From: Brugia malayi
Taxonomy: Eukaryota > Nematoda > Chromadorea > Rhabditida > Onchocercidae
Assembly: GCF_000002995.4 (NCBI RefSeq)
Contig: NW_025062475.1
Location: 5,832,187 to 5,896,186 of the forward strand
Length of the DNA stretch: 64,000 nucleotides
Direction: 5' to 3'
Part shown: in pieces, positions 49,393 to 62,000 of the stretch
How the letters are laid out: every line of letters starts with the position of its first letter
Numbering within the stretch: the first letter of the stretch is position 1
The notes under the pieces: generated by a model
Seen by the model: only the letters and a program-made list of their open reading frames with translations
The model's database searches: none
What the model was told of the DNA's origin: nothing
Translations under genes and position numbers: made by a program

Positions 49393-52300
49393 CTATTCAT
49401 AAGTGAAATCAAAATCAACACGAACGTATCCATTTCTTGTAACAATTTGGGCGTCATCCGCGATTGTCACATTATCTATGAGGGGTAGTGGTACACCAAT
49501 TTTAAGTGCTGCTCCTCCAATTAATTTCACAGTTTCCGCCATTATTTTCTCTAAAAGTTTGAGCATCCTAAAACATCAAATATTAAGAGAAAAAGAGAAT
49601 TGACAAGAGAATTGACTCTTAGAATTGACAAGATGCCGTTCCAGAACCTAATTTCGACAAATGTAAGGTCGGCCGAGCAATAGATCCTATTATCTATTTT
49701 CGTACGCCAAAGCATTAAAAGACTGAGAAAGAATGAGTCAAATTCTATTTTAAGGTATGAAATGATAAATAAATAAAAGTGGAAAATGAAAGAAACAAAA
49801 ATAGCATTTGTTATTTTCATTGCCAACTGAGGTCGAACTAATAGAATAATGAAAAAATACTAAAACGCAGTGAAAAAAAACATCACCGAAGGATTCTAAA
49901 ATTCAAATTTAAAAGCATACTGAACATTAAAGTGGCCCACAGTTGAATCTTGTTCATGCAGTACTGTTGTAACATTACTGATAATACCCACAAGTTTCCT
50001 ATGCAGGATTGTTGGAACGGTGTAAGCTGTTGAGGCCATCACTGAACTGATAATGTTAATTGTAGATAATTACAGTACTTAGAGCAGTCATACTGGGTTA
50101 ATTTCGTTTTTCTGCGAACATTAATAATTTTTTGTATAATTATAAAGTTCTTCTAACAACAACAACAAAAAAAAATCTCACTAAGCCTTGCTAATCTGTG
50201 CGATTGTTGCTTCTCTGATGATAAATGTAAATCTACCGTAGAACGCACGAATATTCGTATACCATTTGCATCAATGACAGTGTACGGTGTTTCAGCTAGT
50301 CGAATAAAAAAGTAAGTAGTCCGATTAGGATATTTTAGGCGTAAAGTCGGAAGAAATTTCCCGATACATATTGCAAACAGTTCACAGCTAAATTTGATTA
50401 GAATTGTAGTTATAAAAAATTTTTATTTTTTGGTACTTTGAGGTCGGCAATAGAGGTCAAATTTCTGAGAACTGCAAACTGGTTAAATTATGTTGCATTA
50501 ATTTTGCTAAATTAAAATGAAAATCTTCAAGTTTTTTGATGAAATTTGATGATTTGGACTAAAAAGATGACAATGTTTTAGATAAACGAAAAATGACTCC
50601 GTTCTTAGAAAGTTTGCAAATCGACCAGCACTGGTATTCGGCGTTATAGCAAATGTCAAATTTTCATTGTCGTATACAGTCTTCAGCAAACAATTTGGTA
50701 TATGTTCCGATAGCCAAATATAAGCCATTCGTCTCTTTGAACCAACATCTTAATAATATTCGTTCAATAAATAATATATGATAATCACTGGGATAAGTTT
50801 AACGAGTACTTCCCAATTATTTATTTATTCATTAGTTAAATCGACTGATTGGAGAAGTTCTGAGAGTCTACCATTCCTATCTTTTTTTGGAGAATATCCA
50901 CTTATAATTTAACTTTATTTAAAGTAAATTAAGTAGATAAGATTGCTGCAAATAAACAAATTTCCGAATTGAGCTTCCCCCCAAACACTCATTATTGTTG
51001 TACACATGCACTGCTGTTGTGTTCTTGTAGTCCTCCTCACATTTAGTATACCTTTCAGCAAATTGAAATACTGCGAATGGACAAAGCAAATTTTTATTAA
51101 GGTATACCAATCGATATATTTATGATCAATTGCTCTTTCTTAGAAGACTCTTTCTACACAACAGCTTAATCTGATTTGTCGAAAATCCGAAATTTCTAAG
51201 GCACACATAATTTTTGGAAATTAAAAATAAGAACAAGCTAACCGTTATCCATTTGCTTTGTCGGTAACATACATCTGCTTTTTCCATAAGTTGCATCCAG
51301 TATCATTTCATTTTCAATGTATTTGCTCGTTACTTTAGGTTTCTGCTGAAAATTTTAAAATTATTCGAAGTCAAATTATTTGACAAAAAAAGAAGAATTT
51401 GACAGATATTTAGAATAATTTAAGGAAGATTTTAATCTATAAAAATAAGCAAAACATGACTTATCGGTGATTCTCACAGGAAATGAAATTTCTCAATCTG
51501 AAACCAATAATATTTCCTAATCCTTTCATAATCCTCCAGATTTATTTTCGTATGTGCAATTAAGCCTTTCCGTTCAAACGTGAAAATTTAAATTCGGTTT
51601 TACTTTCTGAGAAAAGGAATAAATCGACAAGAATACCTTGCATAAATAGTTAATATACAGGTTTTTGTATAGTTTAACTTGGGTAGAAAGTGCTGATAAA
51701 GCGCTATTGATATCAACAACAGTCTTGCGTATGACATCACACATCTGTTAAATGTTTATATTTATCATCAATAAACAGCTTTTCGATAGATCCAACTAAA
51801 GCACCACTTTTACGTCTCTTAGATTCATTTCATAATTCGGAACACGCTAAAAGCAGGCACTTATATATAAGAAATTTCCTAGATAAGTTCAAGCAAACAA
51901 TCGTTAGCTTTGACTAGAGAGATAAGTTAGAATAGAACCCTTAGCAAGCCATGAACTCAGTAAGCATGTCACTAATAGCACGAGATTAATAGCCTTCAAA
52001 AAAAAAAAATAATTTCGAAATCCTCCCTACAAAAATGTTAAATTGTCATTGTGTAAAAACACTTTTCAAACAAATATGTATGAATCAAACTTTCTCATGT
52101 ATGGTTTGCTTGATTACAAAAGCTAATTGCGCTCGAAATAAGTTGACAACCCATTGTATGACACCTCCTGTTATGTATACATAAAGGTGCTGAACATCTG
52201 TGGAACAATCAGTGATCTCAACTTGTGGATGGTCATTTCGAACTAATAAATTGGTTTGCATATAAACACGAATATCATCCATTTTCGCCTTAACATATCC

Positions 52301-53110
52301 CGAGAGATAAATCTGCAACAACAAATAGAATCACGAGATTACCCATTAATTTGCACGATATTTGTGATTATTGTGATCTGAGCTGTATCAAATTAGCTAA
52401 GGTTCAGAAAGTTTTCATTAATAATATCTCAAAATTAGTATCATCAACAAAGTTTGCCAGACAAGAGAACTTTGTGATGGATTGTATGAACTAACTGGAA
52501 CAACAAAATAGTAGCCAGCAAGCCAGACAGCTTCCTGCTTCACCGATCCACCTTTCGATTGCCAAATGATACCATTTGGTGAAGCTAATTCAAATGAAAA
52601 GGTTGGCGATTTAAATGCTTGTAATGTGAGTTCAGTTACATTCACTTCACCAGTGCCAGGTCCGTCTTCAATCGGAATTGTTATTTGTGGAAGTGTTACT
52701 TTCCATATTTCTTCGTCAACCTATATTTGATATTCGATCAAATTCTAAATTACAATTATTGTAGACTGCCATTTTTTAGAGTTTCATCCAAATTTCAATC
52801 TCATAATATCATTAAAATTTGTCATAAACTATAATAAATAATCGATTTAGTAAGTAAAAACCGTTATCAATCATAAATGACTGTGGTGAAAATGTTACTG
52901 GGTGAAATAAGAAAGGTTAAAGGTGAATAGTAAACGTACGATATGATGTGCAATTTTGCTGAAAAATTGCAATCCTTCTTCAGCAATTCTCACTCGCACT
53001 GTAGAGAATTGTTCCGCAGCAATCACAGAGTAGTAATTAGCAGTAGTAAGAAGAGTAATGAGCAAAGCAATGTTGCAGATATATGAGGAAATGACGTAGC
53101 AAGTTGCCAT
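49393..53110 (-). CDS. LBP/BPI-family lipid-binding protein, upstream paralogue
   Basis: Nine exons in phase: 53110-52940, 52720-52496, 52312-52091, 51744-51637, 51345-51243, 50748-50598, 50387-50182, 50041-49921, 49567-49393; 493 aa. The N-terminus has a hydrophobic leader (NIALLITLLTTANYYSVIAA), a signal peptide or anchor. The BPI fold follows: FEGLQFF-type helix (EEGLQFFSKIA), TFSFELASPNGIIWQSKGGS, IYLSGYVKAKMDDI. The disulfide cysteines are in MCDVIRK (exon 4) and KSRCMLP (exon 5). The second barrel begins at RRMAYIWLSEHI. The end is the classical NGYVRVDFDFTYE preceded by GVPLPLIDNV. All eight introns sit at the same phases as in the copy at 43149-47243, and exons 3, 4 and 6 have equal lengths, so the two arose by tandem duplication. 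Secretion and lipid or LPS binding are inferred from the family. Confidence 0.92.
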
Positions 53111-53126
53111 GAAGACGCGCTTCCAA

Positions 53127-56082
53127 TGCTTCAATGAACAGTGTCAAAGATAAACACTAGAGCAGAGCAAAACACCTGAAGCATCGCTGAGCGCAACTGT
53201 TTATGCGGAAGGGTAGGCTAGTGAAGATATTCGGTCCATTAGCAGTGCTGGATTTCATACTGTTCGCTCAAATTACATTATCCATTTGAACAGAATTGAA
53301 TAATTAAAACTAAATTATGGAAGAAACATGTAGTGAGGCGCTATTGGTAGTTTACGTTCTTATCTTTCTGACTGACTCAAATGGATCCTTCTCTTTCCTG
53401 CTAAATATTATCAATTGTTTGCTGTTATTTCCTGATCCAATGGACTGGATGATGTCGCTGATTCACCGTAACGGCACGAGCCATTGAAAAGTCCATTGAC
53501 ATGTCGGTTGACAAGCATGTCATCATAGGAAATTGTTTTCCGATCAAACTATCACTTGTTTTCTAGACAACTTTTTACCTTTTTTAATTAATCGGAGGAT
53601 ATAGTTAGGAACAGGTAGTCAAGTGATAATGAAGTATAGATAGCATTGAAACATATAGCACATAAAGCTGTCTTATGCACCAAGTATTGTAATTATATGT
53701 ACTTAGTATAATTATAAAGATCACTTAAATATTATCTTTCTTCGCTCAAAGCCTGGAAAATTACGAAAAATTTAAAGATTGTTAGAAAATCTTTGTTTCT
53801 TATGTCTAGATTTCTGAAGACAGATGGGAAATATTAGGGCGGATTACTAGATTTTTTTTGTTATGAGAAGTAATGGCCAACATTAAACCCTGAACTACTA
53901 TTATGCGAATTCTTTTATTGATTATCTGTCCTACCCACATAATTTTCATTGAAGTCATACTCTGAAGATTTCTCGGAAATGCTTCTCTTGTCATGTGGAG
54001 CATATAAAAACATGGCTAAGTTTTGAAATTTCCAAAATGCATCAGTGCGACTTTTCCGATAGATTTCATTTTCTATTTTTATTGTTTGGCAGAAAATACG
54101 ATAGGAGAACAGATCTGTGTGCTTTCCATCTTTGCTGTTATGAAGTACCAATTAAAAGAATCAGCTCAACAGATGCCTCTCTTACGACTTATGACTTTGT
54201 TCGGGTTAATCTAGTCTTAGAGGAATCAAACGTTACTTCCTACAACTTCCATTTGATTTACAAAGAAGATATAGAAACGAGTCTTAAATTTCAAAACTGA
54301 GCTTACAATTTTCAATTTTAAATGCGATAGACCAAGAATAGGCTTTCATTTCTAAAGATTACTTGTTAAAATGAAGAAATATTAACTGAATGACAAGCAA
54401 TTAGTCACTAATTTTTAATATCTTTGCCTAATAGTTATGACGGTCGAGAGATTATACAGAGTAAGTCAAGCAAATACTACTGAAACTTGGATGACTTTGA
54501 AATGAACGCATATTATAAATTGTCTTATGATACAAAGATATTTACTTGAAGAGTCTTCCTCACAAAAAAAAAAAAAAAAAAACGTTCTCAGGACACTCAA
54601 CAAGGAACCAATGTCTTTGTTCTAATAATATTCATTTCAGTGATGAATACCCACGACCAACCCATCAGTTGGGCATTTCTCACCACAACCGCCACTTTAT
54701 GGAGTGCTGTCAATTCAAGCGGTTTACTACCCGATACGTTGGTCTTTTAGTATAACAAATAATTCAAAACCTATGATGGACCAGAAATTAACTAGCATAT
54801 CCAATCAATCTGATGCTTTCCTAAATAAAACTGTGATTTCTTGCTCTTTCTCATGTCCAAACCATACAACTTCGGATTAGATAGATATTTGTAAGCTCAA
54901 CATACTTCGGCTGTAGGTGTAATTTATGTTTTTTCAAAACACTGTGCATAAGGAACTCAACATAAGTCCAATAAAAAACACAGGTAGGTAACTTTTGCAA
55001 TGCTCCCAAGCGCTACGGTAACTAGTCTGCTCTTGAATTGGCATAATATTCTTTACGGGAAAATAATTCGATTTTATACAAAACGCATAGCACCCAGACC
55101 AAATGCCTCATTTCATCGACATGAACAATTCTTTTACAGTTCTAAAACAACACGACTACTCGAAATTCTGCTAATGTCCATTTCCTATTTCACCTAACCA
55201 AGGCAAACCTATCGACATTAAATAAATTAATCAATTCAAAATAAATGAGAATCTGTAGCCCAGAAAAATATCACGTGAACTTTGAAGAAACCTCTGGGCA
55301 CGAGAATTCTTAGTTATCCTTAGCCGAAAACTTTTGGATATTTCGGCTGTAACACATCGATGATAGTATATTTCTTATGCAAGCAATAAAGAAAATGACG
55401 AAAGTGAAGTGACACGTTGGCATAACAAAGTGAAACAAATAGTCGCAATTATAGCATTGAATTCTAAATATATGGCACAAAATAAAAGCATTTTACACTT
55501 GTGTTTCCAGTAAAATTTGACAGTTCCGTTTAAATGGTTAAAAGCACAAAATGTAGAATGTAGGAGGAAAACATCATTCCAATTCGAAAATAACTAGGAA
55601 ATGCGTTGCTGAATATTAGTAACCCGAAATCCATCAAATTTGCTGCTTGCCTTTATTTCTTAGAAATATTTTATGTGAAATTCTAAACAAAAGGTGAAAA
55701 TTAAATGCAGACCCTAATTAAAATTTTTTTTTTATTGGTAAGATTCTTTAGCCCTTACACTTCAGGAAATAACGTTTTAATCAACTTCACTGTGAAAGCA
55801 GAGTTGCTAGTGTTATAGCATTGTAATGATGGATGACGCGATTGGATTTAAAACTAAACGCTGAAGAACTGATCAAATTAATAAATCATACAGGAAATTT
55901 AAAAATTTGAAGAATCAAAAAGCAGTCAAGGATAACTCTCTGAACTCTACAATGAACAGTAAGAATATTTAAACATATTCAGGACCAAAGATTATCAATA
56001 TACTGAAGATGAGTGCTTTTGTTTTGTGGGAAGATCGTGGTTATGCATTGTTCAGAAAGTTATAAATAAAGGTTAGTAGTCG
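53127..56082. other. Intergenic region between par-3 and the BPI-family genes
   Basis: 3 kb, flanked on both sides by minus-strand genes. It holds the par-3 3' UTR and the upstream BPI gene promoter. Short open frames (53995-54300 and 54546-54755 on plus) show no family motif, although 54580-54760 is less AT-rich than its surroundings and might hide an unrecognised exon or element remnant. Confidence 0.5.
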
Positions 56083-59000
56083 TTAACTACTACTAGTAGC
56101 ATTATATATGGTATTAGGACGAGGGACACGACAAATCGTAGTCCCTCTCATAAACACTGCTTCATCAGGTACCGCTGCAATAAGCGTTATTCGTTGTTTC
56201 TGATCGTTTATACGATTTCGACGAGTCGATCGAAGATATTTCTGATAATCAAATCCACTCGTAGTTTGCTGTTGAGATTGCTGAAGCGAATCACTATTTG
56301 GAGATTGGACAGTCATAGTTCGAGCTCGTAGTGGTTGTTGTTTAGGAGGTGATTGATGAGATGGTCCGTAATGAATTTTGATGTATTTGACTGGTTTCGG
56401 GACATTAAGCACATTTGCATCTTTGCAAATTTTTGCTGGTGATTCCAGCAATGTTTGCAAGTAAGTTGGAGACGAAAAAGTAGCTTCTTCATCAAAAGTA
56501 TAAGGCAAATGCGATGCGGAAGGATGAGGTGATCGGATGAAACTGTCAGGGAAGCCCGGGGTTTGCTTTTCCTGAGATTGGTAGGGACACAGCAGCACTG
56601 GTTCTCGAGTGGAAGAATTCTGCGTCGACTGCTGTTGTTTGTTTTGGTAGGAGTGCTTATTAGTGAACATAGATGTTTGAGATTTCAGAGAATTTCTTGA
56701 TTCAGCTAATGCACATTCTTTGGGCGGCCGAGTGAAAACTGATTGAGTACGATTTCGCAAACTCGAAGGGGCTTTTGCTTGTGAATCATTAGTTCGATAT
56801 CCAGACATCCGTGTAGAAGGAGCAAAAAAGAAATTTCTAGAAGTCGGAAATACGGCCGGAATGGAGGTCATAGCCGGTTGCGTAGTAGGGACCAGTCCTT
56901 TCGATACTCTGTTTCGTTCGCATTCCTGATGAGGAAAACTGAATTGGACATGATCGGAATCTATAAAGAATCACTCCATTTTCTGTTTCACTTATGCGCT
57001 CATTCAGAAAAACTTGGGTTTAGTTTCCAAATCTAGTCAGCAATCTACAACAATAGCAAATAATGTTTGAATCAATTCCATTGAAATGAAGCTATATTAC
57101 ACTGAACTATAGGATAATTGAAGTTAAAATAAAATTGTAATTCATACATATCTTTATCAAGGCGTTAATCGAAATCATAAGCTCCAAACCCTCCCACAAC
57201 TTCAGTGTCGTCATTGCCAAACACTTCAAAGTAAAAAAGTGGATTTTACTGGATTTAATACTAAGCTAATAAACCTTTGATGGTGAATTTGTTGTACTGC
57301 TGCTCTGCTCGATGACACTGTTTCTGCTGCTGCGGAAAAGTAAGTGTGCTGGGATGGATATCCACTTCTTCCTCTTGTAATGATAGGTATATTTCTGCAT
57401 GCGGTAGCTGAACTGTACGCAAACCAAGCGTTGAAGGCGTCGTAATAGTCTGTGCTGTATCCCGTGTAATAGGCCACACGTTGTTGCTGCTGCTCGCGTC
57501 GTCTTTCATAACAACATTGCGGATGGTTTGCATATTGCTGCCGCTGCTGTTGGCGGAGGTGCGCATATAACTCATCACCACATCCACTGAAAAGAAGGAA
57601 AAACAACCTTAAGCTTATTTTTTATCTCATGCTGAAGTTGTTCTCCATGTTATATTTCTTTAAATTATGCTCAGTCTTAAATTCAGCTTTAGAATTATTC
57701 TCATCGAACATACTTCCTTGTTTGGCGATTGACGGATGAATTCCTTCCTTTTCCGCAATTGTATTCGTTGTTGCGAACTGCTGTCTGATATTGTCCTCTC
57801 CATTCCAGCACACCTTTTCCCTAAAAATAATGAATCTGACAATCAAAATTCTTTCCGGATTTTTATAAAGTAAAAACAGAGTTTTGAGAAATGTCACAAA
57901 ACATGCACGGTCAATACATTCTTAAATAAAAGCAATTTTTCTTTTTTTGGTTTGAAAGTATGGCAAAAATTTTCAAAGGACTTTTTTAAAGCAAAGATTA
58001 TTTAAATCTATAGCGCCCTTTGGAAATATCTTGAATTAAGTGAAATATTGTAGAGTCCTATTTACCAAACAACATCTATGCAATGACGCATGAACAAACA
58101 TTTTTAAAATGTTTCATGCAAAAAAGGGATAAACTTTCGTCATGCAAGGTAGGTGTAAATCACGTATTCTGTAGTGTGTAAAGCTTGAAGCGCAATAGAA
58201 AGCTGACTATAAAACACGCTTACTATAATTCAAAACTCACAAAATAAGAGGAGGGAAAATCAACTCTTTCTCATGGAATTCAACAGTACGGAGAATTAAA
58301 ACTATGGTTTTACCTATTATTATGATTAAATCATCATTTTAAGAACAGTACAAAAAACTTTCAAGAGAAGCGGTGGTAGCAATAAACAAGAGGGGTGCCT
58401 GAAGCATGTAGGAAAGAACCTTACAGAAGACTAGCTTAAGCTTGTAAGTTACCCGCCCACCTCTCAACAAAGCTATTGTAGAACTTTGAATTTGCAACCC
58501 GTATATAGCCACCAGCGGGTAATTCCTTTCCGCTGCAAACAGTTTCTGTTTTATGCGTTCCAAGCACTTCCTAAATTTGAGACTTGTTGGTGCTCATTTA
58601 AAAGATTCTCAGTTAATTGTTGTTCTCGCAAATTGCTTGCTTGGTGTATTCATTGTCGCAACAACGTGTTAATGGATTTCTTCAAGAAATTATTAGACAA
58701 TCTATATGGTTTAGGTAAGGAAACTCTACAGTAAGCTACAAAATTTTCAAACAATAAAAATCTTAAAAACGTGGAAACTTAATACATTCTAATTCAGTTA
58801 TAACTGTGTCCCCATGCTAATCGCCTACAGTATTTTGCGATCATCCTATTGTCAGAAAAGAAAAGGCAAACGAGATTTACATTCACATAGCAAGTAGGAT
58901 CTGTTGACTGCAAAATGTCATAGGATGATGGTTTGTACGGTGGTGGTGCTTTGCGTATTGACTGATTACTTCTGCTTTCTTTACTCCATTCTCGATCATC

Positions 59001-62000
59001 TTGTGTCCTAAAAATGACTGAAGAATGAGGACAGGACTTCGCAGGTACTCCAAATAATGCTAAAACTTTAGACTAGCTTAAGCTATTACATTTATCAATT
59101 CGTTCAAAATACAACTTTTATTCATTATAAGTTTTCTAAATATAACTGTGTTTAATTAAAAAATTCATTAACTTCACAAACCTATTTGATTTATCTCTGG
59201 AAGACTTGCTTTCAGCAATGTCGAATGATACCGCTTTTTCTGGAGATGTATCACGCGATCTCGAACCACCGAATCGCTGAGTAATCTTTGAAAATATGCT
59301 ACTACAAATAAAAAAATAGAATATCTGTAAACTACTCAATTAAAATCGGTGCTTACTTCTAATTTCATGACCCACCATTCGCCTAAACGAATACTGATAA
59401 ATGTGAAAAGTAAATAAGCGTCAAATAACAATATAACAAATTGAAGATTATGATTTCTACTTGGAAAACACATGTTAGATGCAACTCACCCTCCAACTGA
59501 TTTCCTTCGCTGCTGTTTTTCCTTAGAAGTAGCAGAAATTTCTCGGGGTAACGATGCATAAGACTCATCCCGACCTTTTCCTAAAAATACCACATTATAT
59601 TAAGAAATAAATTCGTTAAGATTAAAAGAAATAGAGAAAATGGGGTAACATATAAAATTAGTAAAATTACCTGCAGATGTTTGATCTTCCGCATCAGAAA
59701 TAGATGGCTTGATATAGCCATTACATCGAGATTTTTGTGATCGCTTGAGAGTACTCGGATGGCCTCGTTTTGCAGTTTGCTCTATTCGAGTATCTCGAAT
59801 GGCTGGTCCATTAGAATGACTGTAAATGAAGGACTTTCTTTTCTGTGGTGGAAATGGATGAAAGTCAAAAATAAACGTTTAGAAATGGATGATGACATAG
59901 AAAAATATAACTTACGCTGATACAATTGCCAGCGCTGGTGATTGGTGCGTATCCATACTTTCTAGGCTTAATGAACGACGATTAGGAGATGCTGGAATAA
60001 GTATTGGTAAAGATTAATAAAAATTATAACTATTCCACAAGTCAGGGCAATCTAATATTCCGACGTCAAAAAAGCACGGTTAGCGCTATTGCAAGTTAGG
60101 AAAAATCAAGAGTAAATGTTATTGAAACTAAAGCACACACTATATTGTTGATAGTAAATTACGATGAGAAACACAAGCTAAAGGTGAAAAAAAAAATCCT
60201 TAAGCGGTGGATAGCCTCAAGCTAAATTTCTGTATAAATCCATAATTTTTCAGCTTAATTCAAATTCACAATGGAAAATAAAACATGATTTATAAAAGTT
60301 TTATCATGAAAATTGATCAGCAATTAGTTACAAATTATGCTTACATGACGAAGAAGCCACATTTGTGCTCTCATTATTAGTGCTGCTGACGTAACTAGCA
60401 GATATGGGAATACGTTGTTCACGCTTTTCTATAGACCTTCCACTGACAGTTTTTTCTTCAGACGACTGAAGTGATACTAAGCTCCTTCGACGGCATTTTT
60501 CTCGAAGTGATACGGCACTCCGTGAAGAAAACATTGCAAGTGACTTGTGTGTTGGACTAATAAATGGAACGAAACGATGCAAGAGAGGAGCTGAAGCGTT
60601 AATTTATGCCACAGAAGCATCAAACAAATATTAAAAAATAAATAAATAATAATGAAGCAACAAGCGAATTACAAAGAAGAAAAATAAACCTTCAAACCGC
60701 ATTTTTCTCATTAAAACGAAATCACACTGTCATCGTGTTATAAAGGAAATATTGCGAAGCTTTTTCAAACGAATAATAGTGCTTAATTTTCTACAGAAAA
60801 TCAAACTGAATATTAGATGACTCTAAATAAGCGCACTACAGTCATGCATACTGAGCTTTTTCAGAAATAATTATAATTAAGAAATACTTACCACTCATTT
60901 GACGGTTATGTTTGATTTTTTGGAAAAGCATTGTGCTGTTCGCATCCATTCCAACTCCCATATGCCGCTTTTCCGATATCGATCTGGAAAAGTAAGTTTT
61001 TGATGTGAAAAAACTGGAAAAGTTAGTCTCAGAATTATTAGGAAGGTATTAGAAAGATATGTTTATTATCCATTTCGGCAGCATTTCTTGAAATTTTGAT
61101 TTCAGATACAATTTATCAAAAGTCTGCGCTTCTACAGACAATCGAAAATATACCTTTTTTTTCCACAGAAACTTTTAATAACAAACGTCTACCTTCTGGC
61201 AGGATTTTCCCGATTAAAACCACTACCACCAGTACGACTTATTTCATCTTCTGATAGGTATTTCTGCCTATCGCTTGCGGTGGAATCAAAATCTCCATTT
61301 GCATTTCTAAAAATGTTTGCAGATGACATCAGAAATGAAATAAAAAAGTAATTGCTAAAAAGAAGTTTCTAACTTTTAGTAATTTTCGAACTTTCAGTTT
61401 AGAATATTTCAAACAGTCTACTCTAACGTCTATCCTAGTACTGATGATTCCAAGAAATAATCATAATCAAACTGTGTACATCAATAATGCATCATAATTT
61501 GACAATGAAATAAGGGACAGAACATAAAATAACAGTAATTATTTTATAACTTATGACAAATAATCGGAGTATCAGTGTAGCCATACTAAGAAAGCCAATG
61601 ATAATGAAATAAATATATAAACAAAAAGATTACAAAGGACGATCGTCCGAACTACTAAATCTTGGTACGTCTGCATTATAACCATTTGGCGTTTCTTGTT
61701 TCTTTGCAGTCGCATTATCATCATCTATATAAGCGATACATTTATGCATATATTAAAACTATACATTATCAGTAGAGCCTAACCAAAACTGGATTTAAAC
61801 GCATGCATTTACAACAAAATTGATATTCTGCATGGTGGTACTTGCATATATCTGAAATGTGCTTCGCCACTCACAGATGAATTACATTAAACGTTTGCAG
61901 AATTCAATATCCCATTATCTATGCATGACCATGCTTCTATATTAAATATATACATTAATTAAAATTACCTGCAGACTTTGTTTGAGACCTATCATAAATT

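Noticed and set aside
49403..49603. 66-codon plus-strand frame
   Set aside because: It is the antisense shadow of the last exon of the upstream BPI-family gene.
53995..54300. 101-codon plus-strand frame between par-3 and the BPI-family gene
   Set aside because: No recognised domain, and overlapping frames of similar length occur on the other strand.
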